The position numbers and the translations under genes are program-made. The notes under the pieces were generated by a model, which saw only the letters and a list, made by a program, of their open reading frames with translations, searched no databases and was not told the origin of the DNA. From Amaurobius ferox (Eukaryota; Arthropoda; Arachnida; Araneae; Amaurobiidae), in contig OX578134.1 in assembly GCA_951213105.1 (NCBI GenBank), positions 143,235,078-143,299,077 on the forward strand: DNA of 64,000 nt, in the 5' to 3' direction. Each line of letters opens with the position of its first letter. Within the stretch, counting starts at the first letter, position 1. Shown piece after piece: positions 34,211-46,044 of the stretch.

Positions 34211-34877
34211 TCCTGAAGCAAGAGCTGAGTTGTAGTTATTCAAATGTTAATTTGTCTCTTCTTTATGCACAGGAATATTTAAATTTTTTTATTTCATTGG
34301 AATACAGTTTTAAGACATTTTGAATTTGCCCTCATGACGCAATATAAATATAGAAATTTTGATGATCACGAAAAAAAAAATTTTCTATTTTTCCTGGAAC
34401 AAGATACATAAATAATACATAAATTGTGATATCTTTTTAAATACTTGTTACCTATACATGGTCAACAGTCCTCTGCATACATGAAACAAGGATTTTCAAA
34501 AGGTTAGGACACACGTGTAATTACATATGGATTAAATTTTGTTGAGAAGTGGAAACAATTTATCAGAGTTTTTGACAGCGTCTTGTCGGTTATTTGCAAA
34601 TTTAATTTTTAACAAATATCCTACATAAAATAAGTAAAATATGAGTTCCTTATTCTTAATTTGCTAGAATCAACTGAAAATATTTACCAAAATCTGGAAT
34701 AATAAACAAATATGCTCAATATTTTCATCAAAGGCTTTTGTATGAGGAATTATACGCAGAATTACAAAATCATTTGTGAGACACTACAGTCTCAACTAAG
34801 ATAATAATCAATAATAATTGTGAAGAATGTGCAACTTGCCATATAAGCTGATAAGCAAATATTCATCTTACACCATT
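34211..34877. other. Spacer without recognised features
   Basis: AT-rich, no gene seen. Confidence 0.4.
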
Positions 34878-35812
34878 ACTTTCCTTAAGTATTGTGACGA
34901 GGGAAAGTATTGTGACGGGGTCGAAAATTCGAATTCGAGTTTTCGACGAAAGAGCACGTTTCAAGCATCCCTGGTCACGAATCAAACATTTTTAAAGTGA
35001 TGTGTGTGTGTGTGTGTGTGTGTGAAAGTATGTGTGTGTGTGTGTGTCAGTGAGTCTGTGGAGACGATAACTGACGAACGAATGGACCGATTCTAACGAA
35101 ATTTGGTACAAAAATCACAATCCGTAAACACTGGAAGCCTATTGTTTTTATATGCAATCGAATGTTCAGAACCCCCTTAAATTTTCGAGTGAAATTTTGA
35201 AAAAATCGTCAAAAAATCAAAACCGCTAATAAAGTTACGCAAATAGACATTTCTTGTGTAATTTTTCATTAGAAAACGATTGAAATAAATTTTAAAACGC
35301 TAACATCAACCGTTTTCGGGATATTGCAATTTTTCAAAAAAATTAACAAAAGTTATATAAAATAAAAAAAAATATTTTCTATTGAGAAACATGTTCACTT
35401 TTCATATGTAATACCATGCGATAAATTTAGTGACATCATTCTCGTGGATCTAGCTCGTTCCATTCATGAAAAAAGATAATTTGAGTAATACTTTTGTATT
35501 TGAACGCCAATAGTCATTTATCTGCTGTAAGAATAGCTTATTTCTCCGTCCAAAACGCTTGGCGAGATTTTGGCGAAGAATTTGGCGGAATGTCGCCAAC
35601 TTGGCGACATTTTTAATTGTTGCCAAATTAACAAAAATCTCGCCAAATTAATAAAAATGACGCTAAATCAATGAAAATGACGACTAATTGAAGAAAATTC
35701 AATATTTTGGAAAGAATATAAGTATCTACTATAAGAATAACATTTTTTTTAACTGTAAAAGTAGTAAATTCATTGCATTATATAAGGAAAGTCATGTGTT
35801 GCCCACATCAGA
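34878..35812 (+). mobile_element. Family A, copy A3
   Basis: Full-length order of family A: a start with a damaged palindrome (ACTTTCCTTAAGTATTGTGA followed by GAGGGAAAGTATTGTGACGG), TG tract, GACGAACGAATGGACCGATT, GGCGA/TCGCC cluster at about 35555-35650, and an end at GTGTTGCCCACATCAGA. Confidence 0.8.
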
Positions 35813-36359
35813 TTTTTTTAAAGTTGCATTAAGTTTACCTGCTTAAAATCAATTGATTTTGTGTTATTAAGTATCGTTGGGGTTACAATAGGAAACGCTA
35901 CTGCTGTTGTATTTTATTACCACCGTATCTAGACGTAAATAGGTTTCTCCTAATATGTGGCGAATATAATACTCTAAACTTATAGCACAAATGGAACATT
36001 GATTAAAACCATGTTTTCATAAATTTCTCAAACATAATCTACAATTTTTAGGTAAATCGTACTGGGATCACCAGTTACTCAGTTGTTAGGACTACTTAAT
36101 TGAATGGAATTAAAAACATATCATATAATTAAAATTTAGAATTAACACAATCTAGACATTTTTCCTAATTCAAAAATTTAAAATCGTTGTAGTGAGTCCT
36201 CAGAACCATTACCAGAATGCGAAAATAATCTAAATTTACTCCAATGCCTGTAGGATAGTGAAATTCCAATTAAAATTCCTCTCTGTATTCACACATTGTA
36301 AATTCTGATTTTGAGCATGCAAAGGGAATTCTCTCGTCAAACTCTTTTTGGTTCTTTTT
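35813..36359. other. Spacer without recognised features
   Basis: AT-rich, no gene seen. Confidence 0.4.
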
Positions 36360-36722
36360 TTAACACTAAAACGAGGGAAGCGGTCATTTTGACAGCATAA
36401 CTACTTTGAAAAACGATTCCTCCAAAACGGCTAATCCCTGCCCATTGAAATTGTATGACACAATTGTATGTTATTGAAAACACAGAAGAAAATTATTCTA
36501 GGTTTTATAAATAACAAATCAACGATCTTTCTAGAACGACGACAGCAGTCAAAATGACCGCTAGAGAGATTTCACATGATGATGCAATCCGACTGAGGCT
36601 TTGTGTTACTGTAAGCCGTAAAAATGATTGCATCAGCTTTTTAGCATTATTCGACGTGTTTTGAGAACGAACAACGACTCTTCCCGTGCTGGATGTAAAG
36701 TATTGCATAAAATTTTGGCGCG

Positions 36723-37080
36723 ATGTCTGGTGGGAAAAGACAGACTATTAATGAGTGTCTAGCACTTTTCCGGCAACTTAGCGAGAATTCCAGTGATAAC
36801 GGCGGTGATAGTAAAGCAGATTTTATAGTTTTTGATGAAAATGAAATTGCAGAGCATAGCGTCAGCTCCTCGGAGGAGCAAACAGACTCTGATTGTAACA
36901 ATATGTCTAATTCAACTCGCCTTCAACGCAATACCTCTACATCAGCAAATCTCACTGCCAATACTCAGTGCCAAATATGGTACTGACTGGAAAATATTGT
37001 ATCAAAGCACCGCTATTTCAGGGAGATTAGGTTCTCAAAGCGTCGTAAAAAGGAAAGGCTGGTTCAACTCCGTATGCCAA
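36723..37080 (+). pseudogene. N-terminal part of a piggyBac-like transposase
   Basis: An ATG at 36723 opens a reading frame with an acidic, serine-rich stretch (DFIVFDENEIAEHSVSSSEE, then QTDSDCN), typical of piggyBac transposase N-termini. After one frame change the sequence reads AKYGTDWKI and SGRLGSQSVVKRKG. This resembles the region just before the DDE domain, where family members read roughly S.dGt.W......GR. The reading is then broken by the family A insertion, and the catalytic domain is absent downstream. Confidence 0.55.
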
Positions 37081-37089
37081 GAAAAAAAA

Positions 37090-38097
37090 TCTGATGTGGG
37101 CAACACATGACTTTCCTTATATAATGTAATGAATTTACTACTTTTACAGTAAAAAAAAAATCTGATGTGGGCAACACATGACTTTCCTTATATGATGTAA
37201 TGAATTTACTACTTTTACAGTAAAAAAATAGGATTTTCTTATAGTAGATACTAATATTCTTTCCAAGATATTGAATTTTCGACAATTAGTCGTCATTTTC
37301 ATTGATTTAGCATCATTTTTATCCATTTGGCGAGATTTTCATTAATTTGGCAACATTTCAAAAAAGTCGCCAAGTTGGCAACATTCCGCCAAATTCGTCG
37401 CCAAAATCTCGCCATGCGTTATGCACTAAGAAAAAAGTTATTCTTACAACAGATAAATGACTATTGGCGTTCAAATACAAAAGTATTATTCAAAGTATAT
37501 TTTTTCATGAATGGAACGCGCTAGATCCACGAGAATGATGTCACTCTATTTATCGCATGGTATTACATATGAAAAGTGAACAAGTTTCTCAATAGGAATT
37601 TTTTTTTTATGCGACTTTTTCATAATTTTTTTGAAAAATATACAAAATCTCGAGAACAGTTCATATTATCGTTCTAAAATTTATGCCAATCGTTTTCTAA
37701 TGAAAAATCACATAAGAAATGTCTATTTGCGTAACTTTATTAGCGGTTTTGAGTTTTTGACGATTTTTTCAAAATTTCATTCGAAAATTTAGGGGGGTTC
37801 TGAACATTCGATTACGTATAAAAACAATAGGATTCCAGTGTTTACGGATTGTGATTTTTGTACCAAATTTGGTTCGAATCGGTCCATTCGTTCGTCAGTT
37901 ATCGTCTCCACAGTCTCACTGACACACACACACACACACATACTTTCACACACACACACACACACACATACATCACTTCAAAAATGTTTGATTCGTGATC
38001 AGGGATGCTTGAAACGTGCTCTCCCGTCGAAAACTCGAATTCGAATTTTCGACCCCGTCACAATACTTTCCTTATACATTATGTATATAAGGAAAGT
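37090..38097 (-). mobile_element. Family A, copy A4, inside piggyBac-like element I
   Basis: Reverse orientation relative to A1. It begins TCTGATGTGGGCAACACATG on the plus strand and ends in the ACTTTCCTTATACATTATGT palindrome that closes with AAGGAAAGT. The first ~68 bp are tandemly duplicated (37090-37157 and 37159-37226). The TCGCCAA/TTGGCGA cluster is at about 37323-37415. Both flanks are A-rich piggyBac sequence with no obvious target duplication. Confidence 0.85.
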
Positions 38098-38259
38098 AAA
38101 AAGTTTATTGCAAAAAATGCATCGAAGAAACATCTTAAATTCTGAAACTGGGATGTTTTGGTTTTGAATTGAAGGTATGTTGTATTTTTTCTATGGCGGT
38201 CATATTGAACGTTGCCCGTCGTTCTAGGCAGTTAAAAATATCTGCCGTTCTGGTGTTAA

Positions 38260-38738
38260 TGTAAAGTGAAAATTATTTTTGTAGTACAATTGTTTTAAAT
38301 TATCTGTCAGTACATTTTAGTTTTGCAGTTGTTTTCTTTGAGCTTTCTCTTTGTATCGAGTTGTAAAATAATTTGATAAAATATGTTTTTCATATAATAG
38401 TTTTCATAAAGTTATAAAGTTTTTCATATAATAGTTTAACTAAAAAGAATTTATTTATAAAATGATATTCTAATATTTAAGAAATTTTAAGTAAAATATG
38501 CATTTGTTTTAAAGAAAATACTTCAAAGAATATACATATTTTGAGTTTCATTTCTGAATTTCTATTTTTCCAAGTCGGTGCTGCGAGGCTATGTTGCGGC
38601 CTGTTTTATTTTACGATTTAATTAATACTATATTTATTTTCGAAGTTTTTATTCGATAGCATTCAACATTTTCATTTTAGCTTCCTTACAATTGCTATTA
38701 AATTCTCTTTTATAAATAAATATCCGCATTTTCTTTTT
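38260..38738. other. Spacer without recognised features
   Basis: AT-rich, with short AGTTTTTCATATAATAGTTT-type duplications near 38395-38440. No gene seen. Confidence 0.4.
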
Positions 38739-39671
38739 ACTTTCCTTATATACATAATGTATAAGGAAAGTATTTGTGACGGGGTCGAAAATTCGAATTC
38801 GAGTTTTCGACTGGAGAGCACGTTTCAAGCATCCTTGATCACGAATCAAACATTTTTGAAGTGATGTCTGTGTATGTGTGTGTGTGTGTGTGTGTGTCAG
38901 TGAGTCTGTGGAGACGATAACTGACGAACGAATAGACCGATTCGAAGCAAATTTGGTACAAAAATCACAATCCGTAAACACTGGAAGCCTATTGTTTTTA
39001 TTCGCAATCGGATGTTCAGAACCCCCCCCCCCCTAAATTTTCAAACGAAATTTTGAAAAAAATCGTCAAAAAATCAAAACCACTAATAAAGTTACGCAAA
39101 TAGACATTTCTTATGTAATTTTTTATTAGAAAACGATTGACATAAATTTTAGAACACGCTAACATGAACCGTTCTCGAGATATTGCACATTTCTCAAAAA
39201 AAATTATCAAAAAGTCATATAAAATAGAAAAATAATATTTCTTATTGAGAAACATGCTCACTTTTCATATGTAATATCATGCGATAAATTGGGTGACATC
39301 ATTCTCGTGGATCTAGCTCGTTCCATTCTTGAAAAAGATACTTTGAGTAATACTTTTGTATTTGAACGCCGATAGTCATTTATCTGCTGTAAGAATAACT
39401 TATTTCTCCATCCATAACGCTTGGCGAGATTTTGGCGACGAAATTGACGGAATGTCGCCAACTTGGCGACTTTTTGAAATGTAGTCAAATTAACGAAAAT
39501 CTCGCCAAATGGATAAAAATGACGCTAAATCAATGAAAATGACGACTAATTGTCGAAAATTCAATATCTTGAAAAGAATGTTAGTATCTACTCTAAGAAA
39601 AACGTATTTTTTTACTGTAAAAGTACATTCATTACATTATATAAGGAAAGTCACGTGTTGCCCACATCAGA
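38739..39671 (+). mobile_element. Family A, copy A5
   Basis: Well-preserved copy: perfect starting palindrome (ACTTTCCTTATATACATAAT then GTATAAGGAAAGT), TG tract, GACGAACGAATAGACCGATT, a C-rich run near 39020, the GGCGA cluster at 39420-39512 and the CACATCAGA end followed by a T run. Only about 640 bp separates it from A4, which lies in the opposite orientation. Confidence 0.85.
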
Positions 39672-40624
39672 TTTTTTTTCCTTTTGCGAGGCAGCAAAGT
39701 AATTAAATCATTTGATCAATCAAAATCCAGATATAACAGGTTGGTCAGCGAGAAAGATGAAAAATTGTATGCTCCGTAACTGTGTAAAGGTAGACATTTT
39801 AACCAGTTGACCCATATTCCAGGACATCTCTTGGTTGTGCAATGGGATTGAGATGCAAGAAATTCTTCATCTGTTACCTTATATTTGACGAGATCTTCGC
39901 AAATGTTTTTGGATTAGTTTGTTCCGTGCATTGACTAATATAGACAGTAGAATCAACATCTTTACATTGTTAAAATGTAGTGATTTGTTTCGAAACTTTA
40001 ACGTTTAACCTCCGATGAGTGGGATGCAAACTATTGTATACTCATAAATCTACTGTAGGTCCACAATTCTATTGTAGGTCCACAAGTCTACTGTAGTCCA
40101 CTTCGTTGTCACACCGTATATTTTCATTAAAACGAATCGGTGTTAAGTTAAAATAGTTTCCATCAAAGTGAAGAAATGTGCGTGAATCAAATTAAAATTT
40201 TAATATATTTATACTACCTCTGGTAGTTTAGAGAAAATGTTGAGGGTGAGAATTTTTTCTTCTATGTGCTAATGTGTATCGTGTATGCAGTTCCTTGCGA
40301 TGTTGCTGCAGTGCTGTGCCATATGAGTTGTTGGGATTAAATCATAATTTTATTATGTACTACCTGAGCACTAATATTTATTATGTCTTGTCGTTCACAC
40401 GGTTTATCCACAAGTCTGTTCTTCGGTGTACCACGTTCTTTGTGCTAAGATTCCATTTTCTTGGTCATTCCGGTGTTGCTATCAATTTATCCGTTCCATG
40501 ATGATAAATTTTTATATATTTTTTTGGCTCCACTCTATGGAAACCTTGAACATTGACATTTTTGAAGCAAAGCATGGATATTAACTATAAAATGATTGAG
40601 GAGACTATTTCTACTCTTTTAAAA
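39672..40624. other. Spacer with a small minisatellite
   Basis: Three units of TCTACTGTAGGTCCACAA type occur at about 40048-40100. A 75-codon plus ORF at 40274-40501 shows no recognisable domain. Confidence 0.45.
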
Positions 40625-40845
40625 CGTGTGCTGAAATCTGAACAGCAGCATATCAAAGATTAAACGATTTCTCTAAAGAAGTCTACGCGTTTAATAAAGA
40701 TCGCTCTTTTCTTTCGGACATTTTAAACCGCAATCACGTTTCATAGATCAGAAGAAATTTAGATTCGTGATGACCATTTTGATGGTTTAACTGACAAAGT
40801 ATTTTGTGGCATGGAGGACCAGTTTCTATATAAATACATTTACAT
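40625..40845 (+). repeat. Repeat family D, copy 2
   Basis: Best partner of 17020-17215: TTTAAACCGCAATCACGTTT, CATAGATCAGAAGAAATTTA and TTTAACTGACAAAGT, followed by CAGTTTCTATATAAATACAT, which copy 3 at 53110 also shows. Confidence 0.65.
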
Positions 40846-42555
40846 TACACAGAATTTATATTTTATTTACATTATCCTCTATTTCTGCGAAATGAAATAC
40901 TTTATGATTTAGTCAGTAAGTCAGACTAAAGCGTAAGGTATTATAATTGTTCGTATTTTTTACGTTAATTAAAATGTCCGTCTACATGGTATGAAATGAA
41001 AATGCATTAAATATATTTGTAGCTATAACTATAGTATTTTGTAGTTGTAAACACATTCAATTAGTCTTGATGTAGCAGGGTTAAAGACAATTGCAAGGAT
41101 GCAAAATTCCACTAGTGTTAGATTATGTATTAATTAACTGACACTAATAGAATTTAATATACAATATAATATATATATATTAAATATTTTTCATTTCACA
41201 TATTTTGTAGTGTATATACCAACGGAAAATATTGTGTTGATTAATCTGAATCTAGGATTTTAGTGAATGAACACGCTTGAATGAATACGTCAGCCATTGT
41301 CTTTCATCTGTCTACATGTCTCTAAGAACGATATCAGTGAGACAAATTTCGCACATCTCTGCAATTATATAAATCAGTGATCGTCAAGTTCCGACTAGCA
41401 TTTAAGAGTATATAATTTCCTGTTTTTGACAGCCTTATGTACCAGCTTTAATAATAAATAATAAATATAGTAATTTAATATGTAAAAGGTATAATTCTAA
41501 AGGGAGCTATTTTGCGTTTCGTACTCGTTCCCAATACCCAAATCACATACCTGACATAGTATAGTTTTATTTTTCTACACCTAATCACGGTACAAAAGCA
41601 ATTAAAAAGCTTCACACACATTCTTTTACGTATAGCATATTTCAATGCTCATAATGGACATGTTAAGCTATCAATGTATTAACTTTTCACAAAATAGTAA
41701 AATTATCGAAGAACTGTTTATAGGAAAATACTGTGGACAGCTAAGCATATATAACAGTCCTTCATTCTTGAAATTCTATTAATTTTATTTCTGAGAAAAG
41801 AAATATACCTATAGATTTTGAACTCAGTACGAAATAAGTGATAAACATACTACTTGCTATGGTGTCCTCAGCTAGCGGTCAATATTTTTAGCAATCACGT
41901 TTTTAAGCAATTAATTTTTTAAGGAATAAACAACCGGGCATAATCTTTGTGGAAGGTGGGTAATCCTCAAATTGAAACCTCCGGACCATCACTCACAAAA
42001 TCGCTCGTTAATTGGCTAAAAATGTAAATTTTAGGAAATTCGACCTTTTGTGGTCCCTATGTCCACTTTCAGCTTCAATTAATAAATCGCAATCGTATCT
42101 TTAATTTTAAAGGATTAGATTAATTTTTAGCTACATCTAGAAAAATTGGTGTTTGCAAGTATTTGAAAATCTAAATTTTTCCAATTTTTTAAAATTTGGA
42201 GCATATTTCAAAATTGTCTACTACAGTAATTAGAAAATTCGATGTCCTAGGCCAAGCAAGGGTTTCGTGATGAGGAAGTACATAAATAATAGTCCAAGTA
42301 AGGATTTCATAATGAGGAAGTACATGGTGGCATACGTACGTTATGACTTATAAATATATTAGGGTTTTCAGCTTCTATCAGAATCGATTGAGAAAAAATA
42401 TGGAGCATATTTGAAACTGTATTTAAGAATTTAACTTTAGGTTTTTTTTTTAACAAACTGACTAAATTTCTTGAAAAATCACCAAAACTGAAAAGATATT
42501 AACATTTTGTGTTTACCTTACCATAAAATAAAATAAAATTGTGTTATTAGTTTTT
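40846..42555. other. Spacer without recognised features
   Basis: AT-rich. A local duplication around GTGATGAGGAAGTACATA and ATAATGAGGAAGTACATG occurs near 42265-42330. No gene seen. Confidence 0.4.
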
Positions 42556-42790
42556 ATGACGGATGTAATACGACAAATAAAAAATATATTGCATAGCAAA
42601 TGTAATTTCCGTAAGTGAGAACTGGCAACTTTCCAAAGGCAAATGTTACCAACTACGACGATGCCTTTGTTTTGTGAAAGTAAGAATTAGTCCGATTCTC
42701 ACAGGATTTCAATCATACTGATGGTGAACTGGGCAGGAATAACATTATATAAAGATAACATTTACCACTTCGACATTTAATGCTTATATA
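42556..42790 (+). repeat. Repeat family b, copy b3
   Basis: TATTGCATAGCAAATGTAAT, GTGAGAACTGGCAACTTTCC, GGCAAATGTTACCAACTACG, GATTCTCACAG and GGTGAACTGGGCAGGAAT follow the family b order. Confidence 0.75.
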
Positions 42791-43297
42791 AATTGATAAC
42801 ACTCTCTACTCTTTTAAGATATATTGGAGAATAAATGGTCTAAAATCCGTAGTTTTCATAAATTGGTTTTAAATGTAATTACAATAATTTTAAAATTTAA
42901 ATGTTAAATGTTATTATAATCTGAATTATTTATAATTGCCAAAATTAAAATGTTTTGGTTTTCTAAGTTCAGTTTTTGCATATTTTGTAAAATTTTGACG
43001 TTAATAAGTTTAAGAAACAGATACTGCACTTACGTTCACACTATGTATCCAGTCGTAAATATTTCCGCGCAGTTATTGTTAGTTTTTCTAAAATAATCAC
43101 TTTTTCTATAATACAATGAATTTACTTTTACAACAATTTAAAAGAAGATCAGGAAAAATGTAACTAATAATTAAGAAATAATACTGTGGTTATGTGGTGA
43201 AAGTTTAAAAATAGTTAAAGTGAAGCTAAACATTAAGCGCATTATTGAATTTGGTTGCAATAATCCACCATTAATTCTTAGTGCGAGTTCCTAAAAT
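42791..43297. other. Spacer without recognised features
   Basis: AT-rich, no gene seen. Confidence 0.4.
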
Positions 43298-43523
43298 GTT
43301 GTAGTAGTTATTGTTGTGTCCCTAACATTACATGTAAGGAAGAATGTGTGCACTGCTTCTGTTTAGACTAATGACCCGGGGCACCCGAAGGTAGAATGTT
43401 GACTTCTGCCCCAAATAAGACATCACAACATCCATGCCCGCAGGCGGAACTCGAACCAGCAATCTGGCAACCGAGCCATCACGAGGAAACGCCTGCCTCT
43501 TTGACCGCTCGGCTACCACATCG
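43298..43523 (-). mobile_element. tRNA-derived SINE (second family), minus orientation
   Basis: On the minus strand the head reads GATGTGGTAGCCGAGCGGTC (box A; like a Leu/Ser tRNA) with box B GGTTCGAGTTCCGCC, then GCGGGCATGGATGTTGTGAT, and a tail rich in ACAACAATAACTACTACAAC. GCGAGTTCCTAAAAT flanks both sides (43283-43297 and 43524-43538), a 15-bp target duplication. A truncated copy of the same family lies at 60911-61098. Confidence 0.9.
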
Positions 43524-43788
43524 GCGAGTTCCTAAAATATAATTATTAATTAACATACTACACAAATGACTTCCACAATATTACAATTTAAAATAATCAG
43601 TATTTATTACACATTATAATTATGACAACAGAACAGCACTGACTGAAACACACTCTAAGTGTCGAACTCCACCGCTACTTGGCAGTCATTGCTTGCTATC
43701 ATTTTTAAAGCACTGAACTTTTAGCTGGCCATTCTGAATTCACACAATGTATAGCACAACACTCTTGGCCGGTCATTCTGAAGACACT

Positions 43789-44135
43789 GTCTCTAAATCC
43801 ATCTCTCAATATAGACTTAAACATATTGTTGAACTTTCTCTGCTTGTTGCCACACCATTTCGCCTCAAATCCAGATACGCCCTCCGTATCCCATTGGTTG
43901 TCCTCAGAGAGATGCAGCACACTTCTTCATTGGCCAACTTGCTAACCAATCTGCATGGTATCAGTCTTGACCTCAAGGAGATTTTTGACCCAATCATACC
44001 TACAATTTAAGTGCACTGAATTTATTGGGATCGTGACCTCCCGGGTCAGGGCTGTCGTAAACTGGCGTCCGCGAGTCTGCGCTTTGTTTCGCAGTACATA
44101 TTAGTATATATCGTAAATCTTCGTAGTATTAAAAC
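43789..44135 (+). repeat. Direct repeat, copy 1 (possible LTR fragment)
   Basis: Aligns with 45701-46044, with shared TACGCCCTCCGTATC, TTCATTGG, CATGGTATCAG, CAATTTAAGTGCACTGA and AGGGCTGTCGTAAACTGG, ending CGTAAATCTTCGTA. Two same-orientation copies 1.9 kb apart could be LTRs, but no primer-binding site, polypurine tract or gag/pol reading was found between them. Confidence 0.7.
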
Positions 44136-45700
44136 TGCATAAATATATTCTGATCTCATATCCTCCCCTCACACAAGTAACAACAAAAAAGAAACACCAC
44201 TGACATTGCCAACACTATACTTATAATTTTCCGTCACTGAAAGTTTGTCATGCATAGCTGAGAAGTCTGAAAATGCCTTGTTCTAAACACTGAAAGTTTT
44301 TCATAATATTTTTCAGTAATATGTACTACTAATACATTATATTAGTTAGAGATTTAAAACAAAGCAACATTTAAATTTTGACTAATTTACTATATTTTAT
44401 ATATGCACATTCACTCGTCTAGTATTTATACATTAATATACATATATTGACATCTCTTGCATAATAAGCAACATTTTAGATTACAACACATTAAACAACA
44501 TTATATAATTCTTATTTCTATGTTATTTGTTCACATTACATCATACATTATTCATTCATTTAAACTTTGACATTTTCATAAACACATCATATTTGTATAA
44601 CATTTTACATAAAATCACATAATTATTTCTTTCCTTTTTCTTCAAGAAATTGACATCTTCAAACCACTACAAAATTTCGACTGAATTGAATTAAATGCCA
44701 TGACACTCACCCCTCGATATCGCATCCTTATAAAAAACAAAAAAGAAAAGCAAAATGAACCGAAACCTCAACGGAAACTCGCTTTTTGCCGTGGCTTGAC
44801 AACTGACGGTTGTGTACTTAATTACAAGGCTGGAAGCATCCTCACTTGACGCGAGGGTGAAGAAAAACTCCTTCACCAAGATTAACCTCTAATCGATATT
44901 TTAACCGGTTCTAAATATAATCGAAGGAACTTAATCGAAGGAATAAACACTTCAACTTTGATACTGAGATAAGATACAAGGCCTAGTCGAACAGCACCTG
45001 AAGAAAAGAAACGGACATCATTTGGAATCTTTTCATAAACGATTTTATTTTTATAAATTTTGTAAAACTTTTTTATCCTTTCAGCATATCATGAATGTTA
45101 GACTAAACGTATCTTATTTATAACTCGATTCCCCAATAATTTTGAATAATCGTTTCTTTTATGACTCCATTTACATTCCATACAAGTGCTTCATATTGAT
45201 GGTACCTTGCTTTTATTGAAATTATGTCATACGTATTCTCTCCAACCTTCACTTTTCGCAATATATTCTTGAACCATAATTAAAAAAATTATACACTTAC
45301 AGTTCCGTTTTATTTAAATTTTAATTAGTAGGGAGTCTATAGCTAATTTGTATCAAATATCAAAATTATCTTTAGGTGCCTTTCTTATCAATTGAACTTT
45401 TGATCTGAATAGCATGTAAAACTTTTATTTGAGTTTATCAACTGTTGTAAATCATTTTATTGAATTATTTATTTTAAATTTTACTTTACTTCTCAAGATT
45501 TTTTATTTAGATGATTATATTTTTATTATTTATATCCTTTCTAAAATTCAATACTTTCATTTAGATGCTATATATTATTGCATATTTCTATGTAAAGTTG
45601 TAAAGTAACCCGCTCTATAAACATTCATATGCTCTTATATTGTGCCGTGTATTAAATAAATTCCTTCTTAACATCTTTCAAACTTAATTTAAAATTTTTC
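44136..45700. other. Sequence between the direct repeats
   Basis: AT-rich. The stretch 44690-45020 is less AT-rich than its surroundings and contains a GGAACTTAATCGAAGGA duplication-like motif near 44925-44945. No RT, protease or gag motif recognised. Confidence 0.4.
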
Positions 45701-46044
45701 AGTGTCTCTATATCAATCTCTCAAAATCGACTGAAATATATTGTTGAACTTTATCTGCTTGTTGCCATATCATTTTGCCTGAGGTGCAGGTACGCCCTCC
45801 GTATCTCATTGGTTGTTCTCAGCTCGATGCAGCAACATTTTTTCATTGGTCAACTTATTAACCATTCTGCATGGTATCAGCCTTGCCCGTAAGGATATTT
45901 TTTACCCAACCACACTTGCAATTTAAGTGCACTGATTTTATTGGGGTCATCACCTTCCGGATAAGGGCTGTCGTAAACTGGGTTCTGCGAGTCTGCGTTT
46001 TGTTTCGCAATACACATTAGTGCATATCGTAAATCTTCGTAAAA
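45701..46044 (+). repeat. Direct repeat, copy 2 (possible LTR fragment)
   Basis: Partner of 43789-44135. It stops at AAATCTTCGTAAAA, exactly where the TTAA of a piggyBac-like element begins; copy 1 continues GTATTAAAACTGC. The repeat was therefore cut by that insertion. Confidence 0.7.

Larger units (their letters stand above)
36360..38259 (+). mobile_element. piggyBac-like element I, with nested family A copy
   Basis: TTAA ends at 36360-36363 and 38256-38259 are each followed inward by an inverted repeat: TTAACACTAAAACG on the left, CGTTCTGGTGTTAA on the right. Inner repeats support the unit. GCGGTCATTTTGAC (36380-36393) recurs inverted at 36548-36561 and, changed, at 38196-38210; CTAGAACGACG near 36531 recurs inverted near 38217. 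Removing the family A copy at 37090-38097 leaves about 0.9 kb, with only the start of a transposase gene, so this is a deletion derivative. Confidence 0.8.

Noticed and set aside
36723..37110. A new acidic host protein
   Set aside because: Its position between TTAA-flanked inverted repeats and the YGTDWK...GR block make it a piggyBac transposase N-terminus.
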